From the NCBI GenBank assembly GCA_012520755.1, contig JAAYNS010000010.1:1-52103 (forward strand): a stretch of DNA of 52,103 nucleotides. Direction: 5' to 3'. Positions within the stretch are counted from its first letter, which is position 1. Every line of letters starts with the position of its first letter. The notes below the pieces were generated by a model, which saw only the letters and a list, made by a program, of their open reading frames with translations, did not search any database and was not told the origin of the DNA. Shown here piece after piece: positions 16,102-25,382 of the stretch. A program made the translations under genes and the position numbers. Source of the DNA: Tissierellia bacterium. Lineage in GTDB: Bacteria > Bacillota > Clostridia > Tissierellales > Tissierellaceae.

Positions 16102-16860
16102 TTACCTATCTTCTCCTTGATCGGTAAGTATTATTGGTCCATCATTTGTTATTGCTATTGTATGTTCATATTGTGCAGATAATTTACCATCTAATGTCCT
16201 AGCAGTCCATTTATTGTCGTCTATCTTAAGTTTGTAGGTACCTATATTAACCATAGGTTCTATAGTCAGTACCATTCCTTCAGAAAGACGAACACCCCTG
16301 CCTGGTTTGCCATAATGAGGTACTTGAGGGTCTTCATGCATTGATTTGCCTATACCATGGCCTACAAAATCCCTTACTACAGAAAAACCATTAGCTTCTA
16401 CATATGTTTGTACTGCATGGGAAATATCCCCTATCCTATTGCCTATTACTGCTTGCTCAATACCTAGATAAAGAGACTTTTTTGTAACATCCATTAATTT
16501 CTTAGCCTCATCGGAAATGTTTCCCACGGCATAAGACCAAGCTGAATCAGCTAGCCAACCATCTAAATCTACAACCATATCTATTGCTACTATATCCCCA
16601 TCATTTAATTCCTTTTCACTAGGAAAACCATGACATATCTCATCATTTACAGATGCACATGTTGCATATTGGTAACCATGATAACCTTTTTGTGCTGCTA
16701 TAGCTCCCCTTCCTGCTAGATATTCATCAACAAATCTATCTATTTCCATGGTCGATATTCCTGGCTTAATCATCTTTGCTATTTCTTTATGGGTATCAGC
16801 CAAGATCTCTCCAGCTTTTTTCATCATTTCAATTTCTTCAGCAGTCTTTATTATAATCAT
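16102..16860 (-). CDS. map: Methionine aminopeptidase, type I
   Basis: A 252-residue cytoplasmic enzyme that removes the initiator methionine from nascent proteins. The metal ligands are seen in VAIDMVVDLDGWLADSAW (two aspartates), VGHGIGKSMHEDP (histidine), LTIEPMV (glutamate) and QYEHTIAITN (glutamate); CHGFPSEKEL carries the substrate-side histidine. Length matches type I enzymes without N-terminal zinc fingers. The usual DTARTF-like segment is DSAWSYAVG here, so it may be a secondary MAP paralogue rather than the ribosomal-operon copy; that is inference from context, since no ribosomal genes are nearby. The ATG follows GGAAGGAATGATATATGTAA. Confidence 0.93.
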   Translation of the reverse strand: MIIIKTAEEIEMMKKAGEILADTHKEIAKMIKPGISTMEIDRFVDEYLAGRGAIAAQKGYHGYQYATCASVNDEICHGFPSEKELNDGDIVAIDMVVDLDGWLADSAWSYAVGNISDEAKKLMDVTKKSLYLGIEQAVIGNRIGDISHAVQTYVEANGFSVVRDFVGHGIGKSMHEDPQVPHYGKPGRGVRLSEGMVLTIEPMVNIGTYKLKIDDNKWTARTLDGKLSAQYEHTIAITNDGPIILTDQGEDR

Positions 16861-16887
16861 TTACATATATCATTCCTTCCTAATTAA

Positions 16888-17811
16888 TTAACTATACTGG
16901 TTTACTATACTATTAAACTCTTCATTATCATACAAGCAATAAAAATCTTTATCTTTAATTACCCATTTTATTAGGCTTGGATTCAAAATTAAGGCTTTTC
17001 TGATATCCTTAATCGCTAGGTCTTCATTTACTAATAAGGCATATGAACATGCCCTATTATAATACAAATCATGTGCTTCTGGATTATTGTTTATTCCTTC
17101 AGTTAGTATTTCTATGGATTTTAAATATTCCTTATCCTCTATATAAATGGCTGACATGTTTAAATAAATATAATGGTACTTTGGATTGTATTCCTTAGCT
17201 TTATTATAGTATTCTAAAGATTTTTCATGATTGTTTAATCTTTTATATACTACTCCCATATTGAAGAGTGACTTATAAAACTGGGGATTAATTGCAATGC
17301 TCTTCTTTATCATAGAATAAGCCAAGTCATATTCGCCCATTTCTTCATAAATAGAGCCAATATTGTTGTAGCTTATATAATCTTTGGGACAATAAACTAA
17401 TACCTTGTAAAAAAACTCTATTGCTTTTTCCCTATCTCCGAGATTATCATATATGGTTGCTATGTTGTAGTATGCTTTGCCAAAAGTAGGATTTATCTCT
17501 ACAACTTTATCGTAGAAGGAAAGGGCTACATCTATATTTGAACGCTGCTCCTCAATTAAAGCCATATTAAAATAAACTTCATAATTTTGGGAATCAAAGT
17601 CTATTATCCTATTATACATTCCTAAAGCTTCTTCAAACTTTTCTAATTCTCCATATATAGCGGCTATATTAGACATTATAATCAAGGTATCTTCTTCTGG
17701 TCCGTCATAAAACAAAGCCTTTTTATAAAATTTTATTGCATTTTCTTTGTTCCCATTTAAATAAAAGTTTTCGGCTAATAATATGTAATTATTCCTTTTA
17801 TCTATTTTCAT
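16888..17811 (-). CDS. Tetratricopeptide-repeat protein
   Basis: A 307-residue protein made almost entirely of TPR units, about eight repeats of 34 residues with the W/Y-L-G-Y-A-F-P spacing (for example AYYNIATIYDNLGDREKAIEFFYKVL and YISYNNIGSIYEEMGEYDLAYSMIKKSI, given here as start fragments). No signal peptide or catalytic domain is visible, so it is probably a cytoplasmic scaffold or adaptor; no partner can be named. The ATG follows AGAGGTGTATT. It is on the same strand as map, 27 bases upstream of it, so the two may share a transcript, and a terminator lies just upstream of its promoter region. Confidence 0.8.
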   Translation of the reverse strand: MKIDKRNNYILLAENFYLNGNKENAIKFYKKALFYDGPEEDTLIIMSNIAAIYGELEKFEEALGMYNRIIDFDSQNYEVYFNMALIEEQRSNIDVALSFYDKVVEINPTFGKAYYNIATIYDNLGDREKAIEFFYKVLVYCPKDYISYNNIGSIYEEMGEYDLAYSMIKKSIAINPQFYKSLFNMGVVYKRLNNHEKSLEYYNKAKEYNPKYHYIYLNMSAIYIEDKEYLKSIEILTEGINNNPEAHDLYYNRACSYALLVNEDLAIKDIRKALILNPSLIKWVIKDKDFYCLYDNEEFNSIVNQYS

Positions 17812-17859
17812 AATACACCTCTTAACCTATATAATACTTTATCGTAATAGAACATTCAA

Positions 17860-17895
17860 TGAAAAAGAATAAAAGTAGAGATTCCTCTACTTTTA
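17860..17895 (-). terminator. Terminator after the nitroreductase gene
   Basis: AAAAGTAGAGA (17871-17881) pairs with TCTACTTTT (17886-17894) around TTCC; on the minus strand it is followed by ATTCTTTTTC. Confidence 0.75.
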
Positions 17896-17905
17896 TAGCA
17901 AACAA

Positions 17906-18718
17906 CTATAGTTGATATTCAGCTATATATTTATATTTTATGCCACCTTCAACAAATTCTCCATCTAATAATGACCACTTGTTCTTTGTCCCTTGCAATT
18001 CTTGTAGGGCTTCAAAATAGTACATTACAATTCCTGCATCTACTAAAGATGGATTATCATCTTCATCACATTTAATCAAGAGGTGTACTTTATCATTTGT
18101 TACGATAAATCTCCAAGGTTGTAAATTTTTAATAGATGGAGCAAATCTCAGATAATAGAAAGTATCTGCAAGTCCTCTTTGTTCAAGATACTCCAAGGTA
18201 ATATGCTGTCCTATTTCATTATCATAGACCATCTCTTCAATGCTAATTCTTTCACTAAAAGGTTCCTTTGAAAATGGGTGATTCCTCCTTGGATAGCCAA
18301 AGGCTAGTATAAAGTTTATTTCATTAGTCCATTCACCAAACAAATCTTTTCTCAAGTTCTTATCAACATCATAAACACTTATCCAACAAGTAGCCAAGTC
18401 TAACTCTATTAGTTTTGTAACTAGTTTTTCCATATAGTAGGCACTATATATAACCGTCTTCTCATCATTTTCCTTTAGATTTAGAGCTATATAATGTGGA
18501 CTCTCAACCATTACCCCAGAATATCCAGCAAGACCTTCTAAACCATTATAAATTAGTTGACCGTTTTCATATAATTTAAACCCAAATGTCCCTTCTTCAA
18601 ACTCATTTTCAAGTTCTTTTAATATATCTTTTATCCTATCTAATACATCTAATTCAACACTTTTATTTCTATAATCCCTCATCGATCTTCTGTTCATTAA
18701 AAAGTTGTTTATTCGCAT
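17906..18718 (-). CDS. Nitroreductase-family flavoprotein
   Basis: A 270-residue protein of the putative TM1586-type nitroreductase family. The N-terminal RRSMRDYRNKSVELDVLDRI and the later YYLRFAPSIKNLQPWRFIV are the two FMN-contacting segments; the second half (LIKCDEDDNPSLVDAGIVMYYFEAL) fits a duplicated half-domain fold, so one chain may form the whole flavin site. Members reduce nitro compounds or quinones with NAD(P)H, but physiological substrates are mostly unknown. The ATG follows GGAGGGGAAAA. It lies between the TPR and PAP2 genes on the same strand. Confidence 0.82.
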   Translation of the reverse strand: MRINNFLMNRRSMRDYRNKSVELDVLDRIKDILKELENEFEEGTFGFKLYENGQLIYNGLEGLAGYSGVMVESPHYIALNLKENDEKTVIYSAYYMEKLVTKLIELDLATCWISVYDVDKNLRKDLFGEWTNEINFILAFGYPRRNHPFSKEPFSERISIEEMVYDNEIGQHITLEYLEQRGLADTFYYLRFAPSIKNLQPWRFIVTNDKVHLLIKCDEDDNPSLVDAGIVMYYFEALQELQGTKNKWSLLDGEFVEGGIKYKYIAEYQL

Positions 18719-18771
18719 TTTTCCCCTCCTATTCTAATCCCACTCTATTGTTGTTATTATACCCCTATATC

Positions 18772-19329
18772 CTAATTTATCCCAATAAAGACGCCAATCT
18801 TTTCAACTAAATTTGTTAACCAAAAATGAACTACTATTGGAAATCCAATCCCTAGAATCAGGCCAGCAGCAACGTCTGTTGGATAGTGTACTCCTAAATA
18901 TATCCTAGATATTGCAATCAATAAAGCCAATATATAAACTATTAAAGTAAATCTTGGTAAATTTAAAGCTAATGTAGTTGCAAGGGAAAAACTTGCAGCT
19001 GTATGTCCTGAGGGAAATGAATAATCTGACAAATCAATTCCAAATGTGTTTAAATGTTCAATAATTTTATAAGGTCTCTCTCTACTCATTATCTTTTTTA
19101 AACTATGGACTATAATCTGGCTAAGTGTTAAGGATAGTAAAGCCTCTATACCTATTAGTTTATTCTCATCACTACCAAATATAACTAAGCTTAAAGTAAA
19201 CATAGTTATAAATATTGCTCCGCCCAAATCTGTTACTCTATACATAAAAACATCTAAATATTTATTTTTAATCCTAGAATTTATCAAATTTATAAAATAA
19301 TCATCAAAGGTCTTTAAATGCTTCTTCAT
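18772..19329 (-). CDS. PAP2-family membrane phosphatase
   Basis: A 185-residue integral membrane protein with the three phosphatase motifs of the PAP2 superfamily: KKIMSRERP, SFPSGHTAA and SRIYLGVHYPTDVAAG. The motifs sit near residues 80-88, 107-115 and 141-155, between hydrophobic helices. Such enzymes dephosphorylate undecaprenyl pyrophosphate or phosphatidic/phosphatidylglycerol phosphates at the outer face of the membrane; either is possible. The ATG follows AGAGAGGTGAAAGT. It is divergent from the helicase gene. Confidence 0.9.
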   Translation of the reverse strand: MKKHLKTFDDYFINLINSRIKNKYLDVFMYRVTDLGGAIFITMFTLSLVIFGSDENKLIGIEALLSLTLSQIIVHSLKKIMSRERPYKIIEHLNTFGIDLSDYSFPSGHTAASFSLATTLALNLPRFTLIVYILALLIAISRIYLGVHYPTDVAAGLILGIGFPIVVHFWLTNLVEKIGVFIGIN

Positions 19330-19471
19330 ACTTTCACCTCTCTATAGATAAGCAACTTTATTATAGTTCCACTATATCATAATTATATTACAATATTAAC
19401 CCTATTTCTACATTTTGTTGTCTTAGAATTTATGATAAAATAAAGTTAGAAGAGTATTGGAGGTTAATATT

Positions 19472-21334
19472 TTGAAATTAAGTGATGCACAAGAAAAAGC
19501 TGTTAATCATATTAATGGGCCTGCTCTAGTTCTTGCAGTACCTGGTGCAGGCAAAACAACAGTCCTAATAAACAGAACTAAAAACTTGATAGAAAATCAT
19601 TCTGTTTGTCCGGAAAGAATTTTGTCTATAACATTTAGCAAGGCTTCAGCCATAGATATGAAAGATAGATTTAATAAAACATTTCCTGATTATGAGAATT
19701 CTTTAGTAAAATTCTCAACTATACATGCCTTTTGTTATGGTTTGATTAGAGAATATTCATTTATTAGCAAAATTAAATATACTCTTATCGAAGACAATAA
19801 AAATAAACTAAACAAATATAGTCTATTAAAACAAATCTTTTTTGATATTAATAATGAATATATTACAGAAGAAAAACTTGAAACGTTGTTAAATTCCATA
19901 GGTTACATCAAAAATATGATGATTAGCCCTGACCAATACATAAAAAACAATAAAGTAGATATACCAAATTTTATTGATATTTATAATAATTATGAGTTTT
20001 TTAAGATAAAAAACAACTTATTGGATTTTGATGATATGTTAACTAGCTCCTTAGAAATATTGTCTAAAAACAAATACATGCTCAATAAGTATAGAAGTAA
20101 ATATGATTATTATCAACTTGATGAAGGCCAAGACACTTCAAAGATACAATTATCTATCATTAAATTACTTGCTAAACCTAAGAATAATATATTCATAGTA
20201 GCTGATGATGATCAGTCAATATATGGTTTTAGAGGTGCTTATCCCAAGGGTCTATTGAACTTTAGCAAAGAATATGAAAATGGAAAGCTCTATTTTATGG
20301 AACACAATTATAGGTCAACAAAAAACATAGTATCAATTTGTAACAGTTTTATAAAAACCAATAAATTGAGGTATAATAAAGAAATTATAACTGACAATGA
20401 CTTTTTTGAACCAATAAAGATTGTTAGGGTTAAATCTATGAAGGATCAGTATAAGTTCTTGTTAGAAGATTTGAAAAAGCATGAATTAAGTAATTCATGT
20501 ATCCTATATAGGAACAATCTTTCTGCAATTGGTTTAATAGAAGTGTTTGAAAGAAACAATATAGAATTCTATATGAGTGATTCTAAAATACGTTTTTTTA
20601 ATCACTGGTTATTGCAGGATATTATTAATATAATAGACTTTTCATATGATACTTCAAATATTGAAATATATGAGAAAATATACTATAAAACAAAGGGCTA
20701 TATATCCAAGAAGCAGATAGATTTTGTCAAGACCTTAAACTATTCAACTTCTGTATTTGATAGAATACTGGAATATCCAGGATTAAGTAAATACTATAAA
20801 AAAACCCTTAGGGAATTAAAGCTAGATTTTAAAAAACTCTCAAAACTAAAGCCATATAATCAAATTCTATATATCGAAAATGATCTTGAGTATGGAAATT
20901 ATTTAAGGGAAAATTCTATGAAGTTTGGATATACTTATGACACTGTTATAAAAATTCTCTTTCACTTAAAATCAATAGCTAAACATACAGGCGATTTAAG
21001 AGACTTTGTTGGCAGATTAAGACAATTACAACACTTGAGTCTTAATTCTAAAAATAATAAGAACACCATAAGCCTCTCTACTATTCATTCAGCAAAGGGT
21101 TTAGAGTTTGACAATGTATATATAATTGATTTAATTGATGGAGACTTTCCAAATATCTCAAGTATAGAAGCTGCAGAAAAAAACAATCTTGAACCATTAG
21201 AAGAAGAGCGACGACTATTCTATGTGGGGATGACAAGGGCTAGGAAGCATTTAACTCTAATTACTACAAAATATATTGGAAATCAAGCACTCCAACCATC
21301 AAGGTTCTTAAATGAACTACAAGAACAAATATAA
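19472..21334 (+). CDS. UvrD/Rep-like superfamily 1 DNA helicase
   Basis: A 620-residue ATP-dependent 3'-5' helicase, shorter than PcrA/UvrD (about 700-740). Motif I is VPGAGKTTVLINR, Ia ILSITFSKASAIDM, II YQLDEGQDTSKIQ, III ADDDQSIYGFRGA, IV EHNYRSTKNIV, V TIHSAKGLEFDNVYI and VI EEERRLFYVGMTRARKHL. Motif II reads DEGQD where DExQD is usual, so the ATPase site looks intact. The C-terminal RNAP-binding tail of PcrA is missing, so it is a short relative rather than PcrA itself. I start at the TTG at 19472 (MKLSDAQEKAV) because GGAGGTTAATATT precedes it. Base composition is very AT-rich even for this window. It stands alone on the plus strand. Confidence 0.9.
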   Translation: MKLSDAQEKAVNHINGPALVLAVPGAGKTTVLINRTKNLIENHSVCPERILSITFSKASAIDMKDRFNKTFPDYENSLVKFSTIHAFCYGLIREYSFISKIKYTLIEDNKNKLNKYSLLKQIFFDINNEYITEEKLETLLNSIGYIKNMMISPDQYIKNNKVDIPNFIDIYNNYEFFKIKNNLLDFDDMLTSSLEILSKNKYMLNKYRSKYDYYQLDEGQDTSKIQLSIIKLLAKPKNNIFIVADDDQSIYGFRGAYPKGLLNFSKEYENGKLYFMEHNYRSTKNIVSICNSFIKTNKLRYNKEIITDNDFFEPIKIVRVKSMKDQYKFLLEDLKKHELSNSCILYRNNLSAIGLIEVFERNNIEFYMSDSKIRFFNHWLLQDIINIIDFSYDTSNIEIYEKIYYKTKGYISKKQIDFVKTLNYSTSVFDRILEYPGLSKYYKKTLRELKLDFKKLSKLKPYNQILYIENDLEYGNYLRENSMKFGYTYDTVIKILFHLKSIAKHTGDLRDFVGRLRQLQHLSLNSKNNKNTISLSTIHSAKGLEFDNVYIIDLIDGDFPNISSIEAAEKNNLEPLEEERRLFYVGMTRARKHLTLITTKYIGNQALQPSRFLNELQEQI

Positions 21335-21416
21335 ATTCCTATTTTATGTATAAATAATTCCCAATTAGAAATAATATTTACTGTAGTAGTAAAAAAATAG
21401 GAGGTTTGGTTCGAAG

Positions 21417-21542
21417 ATGGCTAAGAACAAGAATAACAGCTCTAGTAACAACAAGCAAAAAACTAAAAAGCAGCAGCAGCAACAACAAGAGCAGCAAGAA
21501 CAAAAGGAACAACAAAGAACCCAAAGAAATCAACAACAATAG
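21417..21542 (+). CDS. Tiny Gln/Lys/Asn-rich protein
   Basis: A 41-residue frame starting MAKNKNNSSSNNKQKTKK and continuing as a nearly pure Gln/Glu/Lys/Arg stretch with six Gln in a row, ending NQQQ. The ATG is preceded by TAGGAGGTTTGG (a near-perfect ribosome binding site, about 8-10 bases away) and the stop is followed after 20 bases by a strong terminator, so this is a gene-like unit rather than chance. No family is recognised. Composition recalls small basic or spore-core proteins of Firmicutes, such as Gln-rich gamma-type SASPs, but without their repeats, so this is only a hint. CAG/CAA triplet repetition makes it prone to length variation. Confidence 0.6.
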   Translation: MAKNKNNSSSNNKQKTKKQQQQQQEQQEQKEQQRTQRNQQQ

Positions 21543-21561
21543 CTTCAATAAATCAAATCAT

Positions 21562-21602
21562 AAAAAATCAATCATTGGGATAATCCCAAGGATTGATTTT
21601 TT
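21562..21602. terminator. Bidirectional terminator between the Gln-rich gene and a lipoprotein gene
   Basis: AAAAAATCAATC-A-TTGGGA pairs with TCCCAA-G-GATTGATTTTTT around a 3-4 base loop, with T-runs on both strands. It separates convergent genes; its right end touches the lipoprotein stop codon. Confidence 0.9.
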
Positions 21603-22660
21603 CATTCTAACTCTTCTATATCTTCTGTACTAACTTTGAATATCTCTCCCTCTTCTAATTGAAGGTGACCTGATTCATATGGTCTATCTGATAAGGAGAT
21701 AAATACCTTGTCTGTATCATAATACTTTCCTAATGTGTTTACTATCCCTTGTACTAGCTCATATTCATATGAAGAACCAGCATTTATTTCTTCTATAAAA
21801 TTATCAGATAAATCAATTTTAACTACCCATTCACCTCTGTCAAGATTAATACGATTAATTGACACATCCTTTGGTAATAATGGAATTAACCTATCATCTA
21901 TTGGATCTTTCATTTTACTTTCCATTAATTCTTTTATATCGTCGTTTGTTCTAAATAGAAACGAATCCTCTATAAAAGACAAGCCATTACCATTCTTCAA
22001 TGGATAAAACAATTCAATTCCTTGAGAAATGCTTGAACTAGTCATATTGTTTATAAGACTCTTTACTTCCATATCATTATCTGTATATATTTTTGCTACT
22101 AGTCCAACTCCTTTAGCATAATACTCTTTTTGGTACCTGCCTTCTTCAAAGGTGGTTGTAATTTCTAATGCAGTATAAGTGTCATAAGGGGTTTCAATTA
22201 TTTCATCTAGGCCTGTTATTTCTCTTTCATATCCATCTAAGCTCTTCCACGTATTACCTACTTGGATAGGCTCACTTAATATAATATCTTCCTTATTGCT
22301 AGTAGCATTTAACATGTTTTCAATATGGTAAAACTCTCCTTCCATATAGACTTCCGTTAATGTTCCGTTTTTTAGTTCATAAATCTTAATCAAATTAGTA
22401 CCTGGATTTAGGACTTTCATTTGGGCCTTATTGCCATCAATAAACTCGAAAAATGTTTTTTGTTCGGCAAATTCATTCCCAATTCCTTGATATTCAATTA
22501 CTGTATTTCCTAGGAAGGGAAAATAATCTGATATTTCAGCAAGGCTGTGATCTAATGAACCTGAAGTATCCTCGGTTGCATCATCTTTAACACCATTTAT
22601 AGGATTACATCCAACAAAAATAATTGCTATAATTAAACATAGTATACTTAACTTTTTCAT
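21602..22660 (-). CDS. Lipoprotein with C-terminal GerMN-like domain
   Basis: A 352-residue secreted lipoprotein. The lipobox is IIFVGC (Cys about residue 18) after MKKLSILCLIIA. The middle (residues ~40-210) is a beta-rich region with no recognised name. The C-terminal ~120 residues (FYPLKNGNGLSFIE ... VSINRINLDRGEWVVKIDLSDNFIEE ... LSDRPYESGHL) resemble the GerMN domain found in sporulation and germination lipoproteins such as GerM. I infer a role in the cell envelope or spore, without a specific function. The ATG at 22658-22660 follows AGAGGTGATATCA; the GTG at 22669 is part of that ribosome binding site. Confidence 0.72.
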   Translation of the reverse strand: MKKLSILCLIIAIIFVGCNPINGVKDDATEDTSGSLDHSLAEISDYFPFLGNTVIEYQGIGNEFAEQKTFFEFIDGNKAQMKVLNPGTNLIKIYELKNGTLTEVYMEGEFYHIENMLNATSNKEDIILSEPIQVGNTWKSLDGYEREITGLDEIIETPYDTYTALEITTTFEEGRYQKEYYAKGVGLVAKIYTDNDMEVKSLINNMTSSSISQGIELFYPLKNGNGLSFIEDSFLFRTNDDIKELMESKMKDPIDDRLIPLLPKDVSINRINLDRGEWVVKIDLSDNFIEEINAGSSYEYELVQGIVNTLGKYYDTDKVFISLSDRPYESGHLQLEEGEIFKVSTEDIEELE

Positions 22661-22815
22661 TGATATCACCTCTTAAGGTATCATTATTGCCTTTTAAAGA
22701 ATTACTATACCTATTCATGTTATTATTATATATTAAGTTTGATAATAATGATTTACGAAAAAATTACAATTCAATTCACATTTAACAATTGTTGGAGTAA
22801 CTTTAATTTGTTCCA

Positions 22816-23541
22816 TTAAAGTAGTTCAACCATTGGGTCTAGTTTATAGATGACATTTTTCCTTTCAACTATAATTGAGGCTTTATGCTTTAATATATTG
22901 TCCTTCCTTATTTCATTCAAAAGTTCTTTATTTGGGTTTATTGCTACTGGATTACCTACCATTTTTAACATAGAAAAGTCTCCAGTAGTATCACCATAAG
23001 CATAACTGCTTTCTAAATCAACATTATACTCATCTATAATCTCTTTAATTGCTTCTAATTTACTTTTTGAATCCCACATCTTAACAATATTACCCGTAAA
23101 TTTATTGTTTTCATCCACCTCATAAATAGTTCCTCTATATTCTGTCGCTCCATATTTCTCAGACATTTTAGATACAAGAAAATCAGGGCTTCCAGATATG
23201 AAGAAAATCTTATAGCCATTTTCTTTGTGCCAGTTTATCTGATTTCTTGAAAACTTATATATCATGTCCCCATTAATTTTAATTACATGTTCTGCTATAT
23301 AGTCAATATCAGCTTTATCTACGCCTTTTAATTCTTCTATATAGACTTGGGCTAAGATTTCAAGATATTCTTCAAAATCTCCGTACCTCTTTTCCCATTC
23401 TAAATATACTTTTTTTACTTTTGTATACCAGATTGTAGGATCAACAACTTCAAATTTGATTAATTTTTGAAAGTGTTCAATCATCAATGAATTTCTAAAA
23501 ATAGTCCCGTCTATGTCAAAAAACGCCGCTTTTGATTTCAC
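22816..23541 (-). CDS. HAD-IB family phosphatase (SerB-like)
   Basis: A 241-residue HAD hydrolase of subfamily IB. Motif I is AAFFDIDGTIFRNS (both aspartates), motif II FFISGSPDFLV, and motifs III/IV MWDSKSKLEAIKEI ... YAYGDTTGDFSML with the Mg-binding GDTTGD. The cap domain is the helical C1 type of phosphoserine-phosphatase relatives. The substrate is not apparent; the divergent cap argues against a plain serine phosphatase. Start is GTG at 23539-23541 behind GGACTGGTGATAAA, 14 bases after the YtvI-like permease gene, so the pair is likely cotranscribed. Confidence 0.87.
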   Translation of the reverse strand: MKSKAAFFDIDGTIFRNSLMIEHFQKLIKFEVVDPTIWYTKVKKVYLEWEKRYGDFEEYLEILAQVYIEELKGVDKADIDYIAEHVIKINGDMIYKFSRNQINWHKENGYKIFFISGSPDFLVSKMSEKYGATEYRGTIYEVDENNKFTGNIVKMWDSKSKLEAIKEIIDEYNVDLESSYAYGDTTGDFSMLKMVGNPVAINPNKELLNEIRKDNILKHKASIIVERKNVIYKLDPMVELL

Positions 23542-23555
23542 TTTATCACCAGTCC

Positions 23556-24599
23556 TTATATTACTTTTACTTTTTCTAATACTTTATAACCGACTAAAAG
23601 ACCTATTAAATATAACATTCCAACTACCCCATTAAGCTTAAGGCCAATAAATATAGCTCCTAAGATAAGAACTGGATGTAAATCCAATTGATGTGAAACT
23701 ATTTTTGGCTCTATTACCTGTCTTACAACAGTTACAACTATATAAACTATAACTAAACCTATAGCTGTTAAAGTTTCCCCTATATAAACTTTATATAATA
23801 TTAGAGGGATATATAAAAGTATAGTCCCAATAATTGGCAATATGTCTAATACAGCGCAAATGATAGCTAATATAAATGCATAATTAAGCTTAAGAATAGA
23901 AAAACCAATAAAGGTTTGAATAAAAGTTATAAAAACTACTAATAAATAAGCTTTTGCATATCCTATGGTCATAGATGTTGCAGATTTAATAATATCTCTC
24001 ATCTTAACCTGTCCTTCTGATGAAAAAATAGAAAAAAACTTATTGCCAAATGATACATAATCCTTTGAAAAAAAGTATGTAGCTATGAAAGATATAACTG
24101 CAAGCAATAACATAGATGGTAAACTAAGAATTACAGATAATGTTTTATTTAACATTCCAATTCCGATATTTATTGCATTGGTTAATAATTTCTGCAAATA
24201 TTCAAATATTTTGTCGGCTACTTGAGGCTCAATACGACCAATAATATCTCCAGCTTCAACAATTATTAATTGAGCATAGCTCATCAATTTTTCAACACTT
24301 GGTATTTTGGTAATCAAGGCTACTATTTCTGATGTAGTTTTATATACTATTAGTGTTATGACTACAACGAGTATAGCATAAATAATGGTAGTAGTTATAA
24401 TAGCCGCAACACCAGAAGATATTTTTAATTTCTTCTGCAAGTACTTATTTGCTTTTTTTGTAAATGACGCTAGTATAATTCCGATTACAAAGGGTAATGT
24501 ATACTGAAGTGTCTTAACAAATATAACAAATAAAATAGTAAATATTACAAAATAGATACATGTTCTTTTAAACTTTGTTTTATAAAGCTCATTTATCAT
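23556..24599 (-). CDS. AI-2E/YtvI-family membrane protein
   Basis: A 347-residue polytopic membrane protein with about eight helices, of the AI-2E transporter (UPF0118) superfamily. Family features are the N-terminal LPFVIGIILASFTKK, the central SIFSSEGQVKMRDIIKSAT region, FIGFSILKLNYAFILAIICAVLDILPIIGT and RQVIEPKIVSHQLDLHPVLILGAIFIGLK, given here in short pieces. The LDILPIIGT and HPVLIL motifs fit the sporulation-associated YtvI branch. Substrates of this branch are not established. The ATG follows AAGGAGGTCCAT. It is followed by the HAD-IB gene. Confidence 0.87.
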   Translation of the reverse strand: MINELYKTKFKRTCIYFVIFTILFVIFVKTLQYTLPFVIGIILASFTKKANKYLQKKLKISSGVAAIITTTIIYAILVVVITLIVYKTTSEIVALITKIPSVEKLMSYAQLIIVEAGDIIGRIEPQVADKIFEYLQKLLTNAINIGIGMLNKTLSVILSLPSMLLLAVISFIATYFFSKDYVSFGNKFFSIFSSEGQVKMRDIIKSATSMTIGYAKAYLLVVFITFIQTFIGFSILKLNYAFILAIICAVLDILPIIGTILLYIPLILYKVYIGETLTAIGLVIVYIVVTVVRQVIEPKIVSHQLDLHPVLILGAIFIGLKLNGVVGMLYLIGLLVGYKVLEKVKVI

Positions 24600-24823
24600 A
24601 TGGACCTCCTTTATGCTCTATATGTCTCTAGGTTTTTCTTAATTAAGATAATATCATCTATTTAGAGTTTAGACTACTAAATTGTCTATAATATTTCAAA
24701 ATTTGCACAGGATATTTATATACTTGTTTTACTAATACCATATTTTTATTATTAATATTCATATAAATAAAAATTTCATTGCAAAAGCATAGAATTCTCT
24801 TCCTGAAAGTTAATGATGCCCAA
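24600..24823. other. AT-rich gene-free stretch
   Basis: About 220 bases of low-complexity AT-rich DNA between the YtvI-like gene and the cheX terminator. No coding frame with a ribosome binding site, no RNA gene and no clear repeat was seen. It probably holds the promoter of the YtvI/HAD pair, but no convincing -35/-10 pair can be picked. Confidence 0.5.
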
Positions 24824-24882
24824 TAAAAAACCTCCAAGTAAATAATCTTATTCTAATTAATTAGATTATTTACTTAGAGGTT
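24824..24882 (-). terminator. Terminator after cheX
   Basis: A 20-base arm (24829-24848, AACCTCCAAGTAAATAATCT) is nearly perfectly complementary to 24863-24882, followed on the minus strand by TTTTTT. It lies 39 bases past the cheX stop. Confidence 0.85.
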
Positions 24883-24920
24883 GGTATCTGTCAATTATCA
24901 TTCTAATTATTACACTATGT

Positions 24921-25382
24921 TTAATTCTCAGTTAAGTAAATTATAATATCAAATTCTCCAATATCTGTATTCATTGTGACAAGCAAAGCTTTTTCATTGG
25001 CAAAAGATAGTGATTTATAATCTCCAACAATAACTTGTGGTGGGGCTATATCACAAACATATTCATAAGCAGTTAGATTCGTCAATGCATTACCGCCTAT
25101 GATATTTGCTACTTCCCCTAGGGCTGATGATACGAAAACATCAATTTCATCCATTTCCATTCCTGCCATTATTTTTACCATCTCTAAGGTCATAGCCTTT
25201 GTAAAACGAAATAGTATAGAGCCTTTTAAATCTCCTGTTACTCCAAGACTTACATTTGCGTCCTTGCTATTTATCATACCCTCTACTACATCTAATTTGC
25301 CTTTTTCAACTTCTATATCAAGCATTGTTTTTAATACATCTTGAGTTGCCTTGTAAAAGGAGTTTATATATTCTGCCTTCAT
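24921..25382 (-). CDS. cheX: CheX/CheC-family chemotaxis phosphatase
   Basis: A 153-residue protein of the CheX family, which dephosphorylates CheY-P. The signature is SSALGEVANIIGGNALTNL (conserved E-x2-N catalytic pair), preceded by LKGSILFRFTKAMTLEMVKIM. The N-terminus MKAEYINSFYKATQDVLKTM is typical of CheX. No other chemotaxis gene is in the window. The ATG overlaps the hemerythrin stop by one base (TAATG) and uses a GGAGGGACAAGCATA ribosome binding site inside that gene, so translation of the two is coupled. The context suggests the phosphatase acts in an oxygen- or redox-linked signalling branch. Confidence 0.88.
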   Translation of the reverse strand: MKAEYINSFYKATQDVLKTMLDIEVEKGKLDVVEGMINSKDANVSLGVTGDLKGSILFRFTKAMTLEMVKIMAGMEMDEIDVFVSSALGEVANIIGGNALTNLTAYEYVCDIAPPQVIVGDYKSLSFANEKALLVTMNTDIGEFDIIIYLTEN

